A DNA stretch of 64,000 nt, from assembly GCA_013397455.1 (NCBI GenBank), contig VYZB01000755.1, forward strand, positions 212,634 through 276,633, written 5' to 3'. Positions 25,362-37,400 of the stretch are shown here, piece after piece (positions within the stretch are counted from its first letter, which is position 1; the number at the start of each line of letters is the position of its first letter). The DNA comes from Crotophaga sulcirostris (Eukaryota; Chordata; Aves; Cuculiformes; Crotophagidae). The notes under the pieces were generated by a model. It did not search any database. It worked only from the letters and a program-made list of their open reading frames with translations, and was not told the DNA's origin. The position numbers were made by a program, and so were the translations under genes.

Positions 25362-25983
25362 ATAAAAAGACAAATCAATCAGAGTGCATTTAAGGTCTGA
25401 GCTTTGGAGGAACTCCAAGCCAAGTTTTTCAGATCAGCTCTTTTTAAAACAGATGCATACTTCCCTCCCTACTCCCTCTTCCTATCACTTGGCATTTAAA
25501 GCCTTTTGCTTGGGAGGACAGCAATGTTTGTCTTTCTGGAGGCAGGTGGTAGGAATTCAACCGCTGCTGCTACAAGATCTCACAGGCACTATTTTATTAA
25601 AATTACTGATAGCAATCTCTTAGACATTTCCTTTCACAGAAGTTACCACATTTCATTGTGTTCACTAAAATTAGTAACACATTATTGCTGATCAGCCAAC
25701 ATAGACTGTGCATCCACCAATTAAATGGTCAGTGAGAACTGTTACATACAACTCGAGATGCCTGTAAGTTCAGGGGTCCACATCCAAGCTGGTTATTTAT
25801 ACTGCCATTCCACTTGGTGGAGAGTAAAAACAGTTTAGTTGTACAAATCTACTTTAAGTATACCTAACAATGAAAATATATTTCTCTAGATAAATAACGC
25901 GGACATTCAAATAGATGGTTTACACCCTTTTCGCCTAATATCAAATTAATAATTACAAAACTCCAGGCATTAAGATTTTTTTT

Positions 25984-26037
25984 ATAGGTTGGACTCGATG
26001 ATCTCAGAGGTCCTTTCCAACCTTGTAATACTGTGAT
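25984..26037 (+). mobile_element. CR1 LINE tail fragment, 54 bp (plus)
   Basis: Only the terminal 3' UTR and tail are present: TAGGTTGGACTCGATGATCT, GGTCCTTTCCAACCTTG, TAATACTGTGATAA. It is an extreme 5' truncation. The TAATACTGTG variant (instead of TGATACTGTG) is shared with the copies at 27452 and 34081. Confidence 0.92.
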
Positions 26038-27451
26038 AATAAAGATTTTTTTAAAGAAATATTAATCAAGTACTGGAAGTAATATGCTCAAGTCTCTAAC
26101 AATCTCGTCAAAACATTCGGTCTTTCCAGAACCACAATGAGATATTAATTCCAGTCTGTAGACAACACTCAAACCAGTTAGACCAATATTAACATCCTCT
26201 GGCACACAGGGCAAAAAAAGTAATTTCATTACTGGAGACAGACTATTCCAAACTAGTAAAGCTGCTATACTGACAAACTGCACTGCAAGAACTCACACCA
26301 GCATTTTGGCTTTCGGTCAAAATTAAATCTATGGTAATTTAGCACACAAGTCAAGTCTTTGGCTTAGTACATAATGGATTCAGCCTTACCATATCATCTT
26401 TCTGGTCATAAAATATTGGGATCTTAATCAAACTTTTTGGGGTTAGCTTTCTCTTCCCCACATGAATTCCATGCATTAGTATGCAGGTTTTATTATCTCT
26501 TTCAAGATCAGCACAGACTTTCTGCTACAATACAGACAAGTACTACAAACAAACATGCATTAAAAGCCAGGACAAGCCTTTGCATGTATGTTTCCCTTAC
26601 AAGTTGTACTCACATTTCAAAATCAATTTTAAGAAAAGGCCACAATGTGCATCCTAACACCAACAGTTTAAAATAACACTTATGTAATAATAAACAACCT
26701 TCACTGAAATTGTCTGTAAAATCTAGGAATTAAGATTAAGGATTAAGATCAAAAGTGTTGCCATACTCTTACTGCAGCAAGACAAAGAACACTTACTAGT
26801 GAGATGAAGTTTAACCAACAGCACTTCAACAGTTGATCAATCACACATTCAAAAGACAATGTTAAGATATGCATCTCAAAATGCTAGGGCTGCCTTTCAG
26901 GGTCCCAGTTTATCTATACAGGGAGTTGAGACTATAATCTTCCATGAATTCTGAAATCCCATAAATATTCACATTCACAAAACACCCGTTTTGCCATGAC
27001 TCATGAACAGTTAAGAGACAATGAACTACTGTGTTTATTTTAGCCCTGTTCTGCAAATAAATAGTCAATTTGAGAGAAACATCAGAAGAGCACAAAAAAG
27101 TGCATTTTATTTCAGCAAAAGCTTCAAACGAAGGATAATTACAAGCAATATCTGCTGAATCAAGTCAGAAATATCTCAAGCCACTAGTAAAGCAGATTTT
27201 GTCAGCTAGGGTCAGATAAGAGCTACAGAAATATTGTGTATTGTACCGCAACTGAGCATCAATTGCCTTTATTTAAAACAAGGTGCCAGCTGAGACACGA
27301 GCAAAAAGATAAAGATGTTCATTATTCAAACAAATTGAGCTCTTTGCTTTATTTTCACTGTTGATCAAATCTAAGAAGAAAGTCCAACATCAACATCACA
27401 CTGAACCACAGCAGTATATACAGAGAATACAGACCCCTAAAGCTGTCCTCA
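26038..27451 (-). other. NUMB 5' intron segment
   Basis: AT-leaning intronic sequence between two CR1 copies. I see nothing else in it. Confidence 0.6.
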
Positions 27452-27662
27452 CATCAGGAAAAAGTTCTTCCCTGAAAGGGTCATTGGCCATTGGAATGCG
27501 CTGCCCAGGGAGGTGGTGGAGTCGCCAACCCTGGAGGTGTTTGAGAGGAGACTGGTTGAGGCACTCAGTGCCATGGTTTAGATGATGGGCTGGTGTTAGT
27601 GTTGGGTTCTAGGTTGGACTCGATGATCTCAGAGGTCCTTTCCAACCTTGTAATACTGTGAT
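27452..27662 (+). mobile_element. CR1 LINE 3' fragment (plus)
   Basis: 211 nt starting in ORF2 at AGGAAAAAGTTCTTCCCTG, open through the stop codon, with the 3' UTR and the variant tail TTGTAATACTGTGAT. It is very close in sequence to the copy at 20948. Confidence 0.94.
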
Positions 27663-30600
27663 CTTACCTGCAGCTTTTTGGAGCAGCACAAAACAAACAG
27701 CTACCACTATCAAAGGCAGTGGTCTCCTCCAGCATTATTTTCTGGAAAAGGTTCTCAGACAAGAACTAGAGAACTCCTCATCTCTCTAGAAGAAGTTTCT
27801 TTTGACATTTGCAGCAGCCTAGCTTACCACTGTAGATAGAGACGCTTAAAGCATTTATATAAAGCCTTCTCTTCTATATAAAAGCATTTTATCAAAGTTT
27901 TCCCAGCATTGAGCCTTGAGATGCTGGACTACTCCTCAAAAAGGGCAGCATCACAGAAATTTGTATAAAGTAGAAGCAGGAAAAGAGACGTAGCTATTAC
28001 ATATGTTCCTCTGGCCAACTTACCCTAGTGACAGTAAAATTATGCCAGTGTCTACAGGCATTTGAATTACAACCCTCAAAAAGTGTTGTTGTAAGCCACA
28101 AACCACCTTTCCTCAAATTTCATACGAAGTATATTTAGAAGTCATGCCACTACCTAACCCTGAATCTATAGCAGAAAGATTATGAAGGAATTCAGTATAT
28201 CCAGGATTCTAAACCCCAAAGCTGAAAAGCAATCACAACTACGGAAATTTTTATTCCCATGACTCACAATATTTTAAAAATGTATTGGGTCTGTGAACTA
28301 CACCAGACCTTTCTTATTACTCATGTAACTTCTCTCCCCCTCAAATCTTACAAAAAAAGAACTAAAGATAAAGGTGACAAAATAACGTCACAGTCTGGAA
28401 TGAAATACTTTTCATAGCTCTAATGAGAACCTCTAAACTGTGACAGGCTGCCATAACAAAGCCAAGATAAGCAAGGCTATCTTGGATTGTCCTACAACCA
28501 CACCCAGGAATGCAACAGATGCCAAAATTCAACAGTTGGTCACTGACGCAGACGCAATCACGATGCGCACCGAATCAGTTCCTCACTACATTTAGGTGGA
28601 TTTGCCATAAAAATCTAGTTCTGTAGATATAGGAGGAGATTGGAGCCATATGTAGGAGACCGAAATACTAATTACACATTAACATTTCAGCAATATAAAA
28701 TTAAAGAAGAGGAGATTCAGGAAGTGGCCTACTTTAAGGTATGCGGTCTTGCACATTCTGAGCTCTCACGAAAACAGAGCAACTGAGAGATAAGGCTGTG
28801 AAAGAAATCAGGGATTTAGGCTACAGAAATTTCCCAAGATATTACATACTGGCGCATACAATCCTGTTACTGAATTTATCTCTTCTAGGCGAGACAAGTA
28901 AAATTAGTGTGAAAAAATACATTAATGGGTAGCAGACTGCCCTGTCACACAAGACAAAGATGAAGAGAAAACACGACTGTGTTTGACACACTGCTAGGCT
29001 GAGGAGCATCAGCCTCCCTCGAGTTCTGAGTTTTGTACTGCAGACCTAAATCTGCAGCAAGAGGCATTTCCATGTTTTCTGTCTCAGAGAGGGGCTCTAA
29101 GACTTGCAGTTGCTCCGTTTCACTCTTATCCTCCTTCTGCAGTGAAAAATCATAATACAGGTTACTAACTTGACAACAGATTCAAACCAAATACATGTTT
29201 TATGTAATAGAACTTCTGTAATTCCTGATCTAGAGTAAGTAAGATTAATCTTTAAACGATTCAGTATTTCAAACAGCACAAGTTAGAACTTGGACACCAG
29301 TGCAGAGCAGAGAAGCCAATTCTCTCCTTCCTTATTAACTAAAAAAGCAAAAGATCCAGAAAGATTTGAATGACGAACTAAATTAACTTCACAAAACATA
29401 CCTAAAATTTGCCCATGCTTAAGATCATACTCACAAATGAACATACATATGATCTGCTCCAGTATTCGCAATTGAACTGTTTTTAACTCCAGTTCAGGAG
29501 GGGGCTTGGAGGGCTTCTGTTTGTTTGGGAGAGGGGGGTGTCGTTCTACTAAGAATATTTTTACTTTTCAAAATATTCTCTGGAGTTAAGTGACTTTTCT
29601 ACTTGGAAGGATTTTTTTAAAATTTTGTTACTTTTAAAGGCCTCTTCTGGAAGCCACCACACACTTACAAAACAATTAAAATCTGAACAGATTAGAAAAA
29701 TTAATCTTATATTTCACAACAGTCAGAACACCTAAAGCAAGCTTGTACATTTTTTTCCTAAATGGGCAGAGGGGTGGGGATTGTGCAGGACAGGGGTATT
29801 TGACAGACCAACTTCCCTGATGCTGGAAAAAAGTTTAGAAAGCATTCCTAAAATATTGGATAGGCATGAAGTTCACAGCAGGAGGCTGCATTTCCTGCTG
29901 GATAATAACATCATGTCACACAGAAAGGGTTATGTTGGTAAAACTAAAATAGCTACAACATGCAAAGCTCTCATTAGAGCTCCCCTCCTCTCTGAAAGGA
30001 GACTCTACAAGGGACCAAGGGAATTGCAATACACCAAGGCAAGAGAGATGACTCAACACCTCTGTAAAACCTAAGCATCCTAGGTTGATGCATATTATGG
30101 AAAGTTAATCCATGCTCACCTCAGCGCAAAATCAGAACAGAGCCCTCTGGCTTTAATTCTCCTTCACGCAATTATTTTGGGAATGGGGTAGAAAAGAAAT
30201 AATTTGCTTTTCGAAGGTATAGTTGCACACAGATTATGGGAGCAGGAAATGTGTATCAGTATTACTCACTATGCATTATGTCCTAGGTCTGAGGAGGAAA
30301 AATTAAGGAAATAAGGACTAAAACATGAGTAAAAATAAATTACTTCATCATTAGCACAGCTATTGTTAAGTGGACCTTACATAGCTTTCAGGGTAGCTAA
30401 TTATTGACAAGCATAAAGGAAAAACAGATTTTGAGTAGAAAATTGAATATTAATAGCATTATGGATCAATTTATTGAGTATAATGTTTAAAAGCAAATCA
30501 AGCAAGGCTCAAGCCTTCAAACTAGAGAAACATTCAAATTTATGTATTAAACACAATGTAAACCTCCCCCCCAGTGTTTACTCGACACATTTCAAAGGTT

Positions 30601-33549
30601 TAAACTGTTTCAACATATCAGTAACTAATAATGAATTTTCTCAATCTATTGTAAGTGGTTAAAGATTCCCACTATGAGTACAATTATTAAATATTTAAAG
30701 ATCTTACTAAATGTAAAGGTTTTGGTAGAGATTAGTTCAGGGAATTTGAAAGTACTTCTACACAATGTTCTCAGTTACAAAAGTACATTTGGATATACGT
30801 TTGTAAAAGGAATAAACTTTGCAAGGATGCCTCACAATTCATTTACAATCTTTCATAGAATCTCTGAAATTTTAAAACTCACAAAATTTTACAGTAAAAA
30901 GATGTGGTATTCCGTTTTTAAGAAATGACAGGGAAGTTCTCAAGCTTAGTTCAGGGAATAAACACAGTTCAACTGATCAAAGAAAGCAGAACTGACTGAG
31001 AGTATGCCGTCATACCTAATTTAATCAGAAGTGCTAAAAAATACCTCATTTAATAATACGAATTCAGTCCACCCAGGATTTGAAAAGAAAAGCCTCCTAC
31101 AAAACACCCACTTTTACCTATAGAATTAAGTTGTTGGTTTCCACAGAACTTAACTTACCATCCAAAAAAAATGTCTGTTGTTTTAAGAAGTCCACTGATT
31201 ACTACCCACATACACTTGGCCAGCTACACCACACACAAACAAATCCAGATTATGTAATTCTCCAAACTTCAGACCATGAAAAGGTAAACCTCTGCAAGAG
31301 AGAGAACATAAGGCAAGACTGAGGTGGTGATCCAGGCTTCATTGTACACTCTGCCCGAAGACACTCCCCACAAATTCTCTTCACCGCCCACATCCCCTCA
31401 CATCGGGTACACAGACATGAGGTACAACAGGAAGGGCCTGGACAGCCTTCGGTTTGGATCAGGTACACCAGAACGCTTCTGGGAAACCTGAACCGACTGG
31501 ACATGGCCTTGAGTCAAAATAAAGGCTATGTCTGAGGTACCTCACTTGGATCTGCAAGACTCTGCAGTACACATGAGCTGAAGGCATCTTCAGCTCTCTG
31601 GGTTTGCACAGGTGCTGGCAGCACCTGCATCAGTTTGAGACACCTGACTCACAAGCAAACATTTTGTAAGAGACTACTACAATCCTAATACATTAGGACA
31701 TCTCTATTAGAAGCAGCAGCTATAATCCTCCTATAGAAACTAGCACAGCTTACCATGACAGTCATTTACTACATTCCACCAGAAGCAGCACTGTCTACCT
31801 AAAATTAAAAATATAACCTACTGAACCCTGGCTTTTGTTCTGCAGTTAATGTGCTCATAAAGTTAATCCTCCCGTGACCAAGAATGGAAACCAGTGGTTT
31901 TTAGCAGGCAGTAACTGTTCTCTTCTTCAGTACAACAACTTAAGTGAGACCTCCAGTGACACTATGCCTTTTCTGCAAAGCTTGAGCAATCGCATCGGTG
32001 GGACAGGCCACCACCTTGTTCTCTACAAGAGATGCCTCAATTCTCTCTGTATCATCAGGGCGCGTTCAAGGTTCAGCCAGCTCCAACTGTGCTCGTTGAT
32101 AACCTAAGAAAACTTAAAAAAACAGTTGACAAGGAGCAGAGTAACACCCAAACTGAAACATTTTAAATCAGCCCTCATGTAGGTAAGCCATGTAGGAAGT
32201 AACACACTGCTGCCACCCACTAAGATGCACCATCGCTTAGCAAACACGCTGCTGCATGACAAAATTCATTATAATATACATCCCTCATTTCCAGATATTT
32301 TCTGTAAAATATTTCACCCATTTTCAATTGCACGTGCAATTACTCAACAACAGCACTTATCATTTCCCTTCTCACATTAAGGCAGCTCCAAATCAGCAGA
32401 GCAGTACAGCTACAATTGGTGATTTTTCCTTGTTTTTGAATCAAATCTAATCTTTTGCAAGAAGCTTTAAATTGAATACCTCAACTTAGTTTAAGATGCA
32501 GATTCAGAGTCCAATCTTAACATTGAACAATTAATTTCTGCCAACACGATTGGTAAACTAGGAAAAGGATTTTCCAGGCTCCAAATCCTGACTAACTCAT
32601 GACGTAAGAGTAACATCAGTGTGAATTCATACCCACACACAAAAAATTGGGCAAGTGCTTTTAAATAGCATTATATGAGGTGATAAATTACATCCACATT
32701 TTCAGGCCCTCAAGGCAGTTCTCAATATTGAAAAAAAAGCTCAGAAAAAAAGCACAAGCTATACAAAAACAAGATACACTTATTACGTACGAGATCGTCA
32801 GCAATTTGGGGGCTGCCTTGTTTTGTTTTTACATAACCAAAGCCATTAAGACCATTATGTACCATCTACTGTACACACTACATCTATTTTATTTAACCAG
32901 TTCAGTTTACTCGCTGGTACAATAGGCAATATGACATCTGCACCCTTTCCTGCAAGGAGGAGGAGGCACATCTTTATCTCAACTAAGCAGCATGAATGGG
33001 ATTAAAACGGAACCATTACTCAGCCCTAGTGGTATTTTATCTCTCAAGCTGTCTTTAAATAGTGGTCTAAAGTTTATCACAGCATCTGCTTAACCCTACC
33101 AAAAGGCTGGTAATTCACCTTGAAAAAAGTTTGACAAGCTGCTGTGAAAATCCAACACAAGTCTAAAATGCTTTTTGCTGTGGTAGGGAAGAGTATAAAT
33201 AAACCAAGCCCCTTCTTCAATGTGTATAAAGCTGTGGAGGGGGAAGGGGAGAATAAAACACATTTCTCTAATACCAGTACTTCAAATTTCTTTCAAAGAC
33301 ATGGAAAAAGTACATACATGCACAGAGTCAATCTGTAAATTGAAGAATATAGGTTGATGTAAACATCACTGAGGAATAAAACAATCTGTAAGGCTCTTGC
33401 AGGAAAAAATGTTTCATGAGGATTCACAGAATCATCACTCCCATTCAGAAAGCAGAAGGAAAACTCATCAACCTGAAAAGATTCAGATTCAATCCCAAAA
33501 TGAAGCATACTGCAAAATTTACCCAGACAGATATTGTGGTTGCCAAAGG
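27663..33549 (-). other. NUMB 5' intron segment up to the assembly gap
   Basis: About 5.9 kb of intron. G-rich patches occur near 29505-29540. The slightly GC-richer stretch 31320-31510 has no recognisable content. No transposon or exon is identified. Confidence 0.6.
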
Positions 33550-33589
33550 NNNNNNNNNNNNNNNNNNNNNNNNNNNNNNNNNNNNNNNN
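33550..33589. other. Assembly gap, 40 N, followed by a run of G
   Basis: Forty undetermined bases, immediately followed by eight G (33590-33597). The true length of the missing sequence is unknown. The chance open frames that cross it are meaningless. Confidence 0.99.
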
Positions 33590-34080
33590 GGGGGGGGAAT
33601 AGCAAATATTCTTGAACTTGAGAATCCAAAAGCAATTCTTACAGTTACAGAATTTAAGTTGCGTTTAGGCAACACTGTCCAACCACTTCCCAAAACTTGA
33701 GGCAGTGACTCCAAGATGACACACTCACAGCACACAGAACCCACATACCACTAGTTATTCTATAATTAAACACCAAAACTAGATGCTATTGTAAACACTG
33801 TGTCTCCAACAACATACCACATTCAGATGGACACTGAAATATCTTTTAGATAACTGAACTCAATCTAATCTGGAGCTGGTATTTCCTGGCTGCTGATGAC
33901 TAACTCTTCTAAACCACCATTAACTATCAGGAAATACCCACCCCCGACATCAATTACTATCTAAACATAATTCAAAGTGTTCTGTTTTGAATGCATTCAC
34001 TCAGAGTCAAATATCCTATAGGCAAATGTGAGGAAAACACCTTTCCACCAGATTTTAGGTAACCAAAGTACAAAATTAAG
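33590..34080 (-). other. NUMB 5' intron segment
   Basis: Intronic sequence between the gap and the next CR1. Nothing recognisable beyond the G-run next to the gap. Confidence 0.6.
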
Positions 34081-34215
34081 TCCTGGGAGTGTTTAAGAGG
34101 AGATTGGCTGAGGCACTCAGTGCCATGGTTTAGATGCTGGGTTGGTGTTGGGTTATAGACTGGACTCGATGATCTCAGAGGTCCTTTCCAACCTTGTAAT
34201 ACTGTGATACTGTGT
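34081..34215 (+). mobile_element. CR1 LINE 3' fragment (plus)
   Basis: 135 nt starting TCCTGGGAGTGTTTAAGAGG near the ORF2 end, through the stop codon, with a small deletion in the 3' UTR (GGGTTGGTGTTGGGTTATAG lacks the usual TAGTGT repeat), and the tail TAATACTGTGATACTGTG. Confidence 0.93.
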
Positions 34216-34287
34216 GAATATTAAGAACAAAACCTAAGTTAGGACCAGACCTCCTGCTTCCTGAATTAAATTGATCCAAATCTCTAC

Positions 34288-34456
34288 CACACATGGGACT
34301 GTGGGTTAAAGAAGAGCTTGGGCTAGTACTGCATGTACTTTGTACAGCGAGGACAAAGGTCTTCCGAGTGCGCAGCGCGGCTCCGCTGGGCTCTTTCGTC
34401 ACAGCCTCCCAGGTGGATCCCCTGCTGCCCCGACCAACAGCAACCCTCAGCAACCC
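34288..34456 (-). other. Candidate noncoding exon or CpG pocket
   Basis: On the minus strand a strong acceptor-like sequence, TTGTCTCTCTTCTTTGCAG (34475-34457), precedes a stretch unusually rich in CpG for this intron (GACGAAAGAGCC, GGAGCCGCGCTGCGCACTCGG). No good donor follows; the lower boundary given here uses a weak GTGGTAGAG. It could be a 5' noncoding exon of NUMB, a regulatory element, or neither. No protein similarity is recognised. Confidence 0.25.
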
Positions 34457-37400
34457 CTGCAAAGAAGAGAGACAAGCAAAGGAGCCTCTCTGCAAACTCC
34501 AGCCTCGAGAAGAATTAATGTCTTTTCATCTCCATTTTCCATTAAATTAAAAATGGCAGAGGAAAGAAAGCACTCGTCAGCTAAAAAAACCCAACCACCC
34601 ACAGTATCAATCCACTAAGTGAAAGGCAACATCACATTTATATTCAGGAAGGCTCAGGAGTAGACAATTGTCCTCTTCATTTCTGTCCAAACCAAAATTA
34701 AAGACTCTCAGTAGGAAAGTCACAGCTATAATCCCATCTTCCCCATCTCCCTGAAGGTACCAACAGAAAGTTTTCATCACAGTAGCCACCACACTGCTAT
34801 GTTCTGAATATTAAATATAATCCAAATACCCCACCTACCCAACCTCCCATGGTTTCCCATTCTATCCTTTTCCCATCTTCCTCCCCCCCCTTAAAGGGAA
34901 AAATATTTGCTTTACAGCTGTCATGAGCACATCAAAATTATGTTTAGTTGACTTAAAATAACGAAATAATAATTCCTGATGAAATTTCTAGGTTCTATTA
35001 ATTACTGTATAATATTTCTATTAGAATTCTACATATTCAGCTTGTTGCACATGGTTTTCTGCAAGGCAGTCACTTCTTAATTACATCCTAAATTCCTAGC
35101 AAGCATCAATACTTAAAAACTTCTACCTTGAAGCAAGTCTGCAGCTTTTGTATCAACAATTATTTTGTTTCTTTGAAACATTCTGGTCAGCAGAATCTAC
35201 AGCCTGAATAGACCAGCTGTTTTTTCCTAAACATGAAAAATCAAATGGAAATTATGGAAACTGGTATTTATTCCCAACCCTCCTCCCAAAAGAGCTAACC
35301 ACTTCTCAATCCATTGCATTAGATCTTCAGGCAGTTCTTTTAGCTATAATCATAGATCAGATTTACATTCAGATCTTAAGGAAAAAAACCCAACATCACA
35401 GCACACCACAGACACACCCCTTCATAACTTTAACTTACAAAGACAGCTCCTTTGCACTCATCTGATATTTCATCAGCAAAATGGGATTCATCTTTTTTGG
35501 AAAACACTTTCAGGACAGTTTTTATAGACCAGCACCCCTATAAGCAATGCACTACACCTGGGAAAACACATTAAACCGCTGGTTCAGAATTTAGTGTGCA
35601 GGTCAGTAAGCAAATAAGCTCCATCTTCATTAGCTGGCATGACAACTCTTGTATTCCCTGTGTCAAGTAGTTCTTGAAATGTTACATCCACACCACTGAA
35701 ATGAAACTAGTGACACTCCTTCAAATGGGGAAACTTACACGATGAGCAGCAATAATCCAAGTAATCCAGAAGCAGCATCACCAAACAGCCCCTCACAGCC
35801 CCGTAAGGGCAGAAGCAAGGTGCTCCACAGAAGAAAGTTCACAAGGAGTCTTCCAGCAGAAAACACAGCTTTAAGAACAAACAAAAAAAATCCCAACCAA
35901 CCCAGCTCTCTGATTCTACTATAAAGTTGTTTGCTACTCAGTCCATACAGATATGACAGATGTAAATTAAGAGTTGTGGAGAGGGAGACACAAACACACA
36001 CAAACACCACAAAAAAATCCCCCCCAACATTTGTCTTGCTACATTGAAACCAGCTGTGTCACACGACATTAACCAACCTGCCAACCCATATCTACAAAGC
36101 AAGGGTAGAGTTTTTAAAGTGGTTAGTACAAAGGTCTTCCAGAAATTGAGCTTTCAGAAATTACAGCTTTGCACACTCTGGTTTACAACATGGACTTTGG
36201 AAAGATCCGAGACCTTCGCAGTGACGCGTTTGAGTACACGACAATATGAGGAAGTGCTGTAGCTGATACCCTTCTTCTCTGCAGACAATCAAATATCAAA
36301 GGTGCATCATTGTTTAAAGTGGCTCCTGTCCTTAAGGATGAAGATCTGTTCCCTGTCCTGCCCTGACCTCAAGGGAAGGACACACTGTCCTCCAAAACAT
36401 CCTGTCAGGAAAGCATAACAAGTGTGCAAATTTGAAGATTAGGATAATAAATACAGCTTTGCTAGTTACTTATTGTGGCCTCCAAAAAAATTACTGTCTT
36501 AAGAACACTGGGGCTTCCCTAAACCAGTCTTGTCATTTCAGAAATCCTGGTGAACACGTCCAGTTTTGCAGCTGCAGGGAACTAGGAACAATATATTTGT
36601 TAAGCTCTGTATGGGGTCTTTTTCTGTGAAAGTCTTCATTTGTCCCATCCACTCTATTTTGAAGTTATATGTTTCCTGAAATTTGTTTAGCAGGACAACA
36701 TATCTATTTGCTTTTTCTTCCAATACAGAGATTTGGAATTCATCAGAATATACAGTCCAGGTCTGCTCACTGAGGAAACTCTATTCATCTGCTTAGGAAA
36801 GTTGGGATGTTTTCTGCTTTTGTAGCTTTTTCTGTGTTTCCTTCTCCAGGACTACATCCCCAAACCTGTGAGGAGATGCCCATGACAAAGAACAATGAGT
36901 ATTTTGATCAGGCTCATTTTCCTTGTTTTGTACTGGCACCAAGTCCTTAGAGAAGAAGCTGTTTAGGTCAACAATAAACTGCAAGGCTCCTAAATGGCAA
37001 TAAACTGGCAATATTTTGATTTCCCTCCTAAGTAAAATTACTGCTTCACGGGTCAAACAGCCCTACCTTCTCAAGGAAAAAAAGACTGGCCCAGAATACT
37101 TGAATGAAAACTTCAAATGTGGTTTTACTGTGTTTTTATTATTAGACCTTTATATTTAATATAGTTACCTTTTCTCCCCATGATAGAGCACTGATCTCTG
37201 CATTTTTCTCGTAGTTTATGCAAATGGAGAGCGTTGAGAAAAAAGCAAGTTGATTTTAATCTTTTTTAGTAAAATGTCCACATAAAAGCTTTATTCAGTA
37301 AGATTTGTTTTAGTGCTATAAACCCTTAAAAATTATTACCAGAGTGAGACAGTTCGATGAGCTTGCTCTCACATTTAGTTCAATTAACAAATGTCAGCAA

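Larger units (their letters stand above)
23661..25983 (-). other. NUMB 5' intron segment
   Basis: Intronic sequence with a 31-bp tandem duplication at 24970-25024 and an A11/G9 run at 25342-25361. No exon is recognised. Confidence 0.6.

Noticed and set aside
33416..33744. Open frames running through the N gap
   Set aside because: They contain about 14 unknown residues from the gap and no recognisable sequence on either side.
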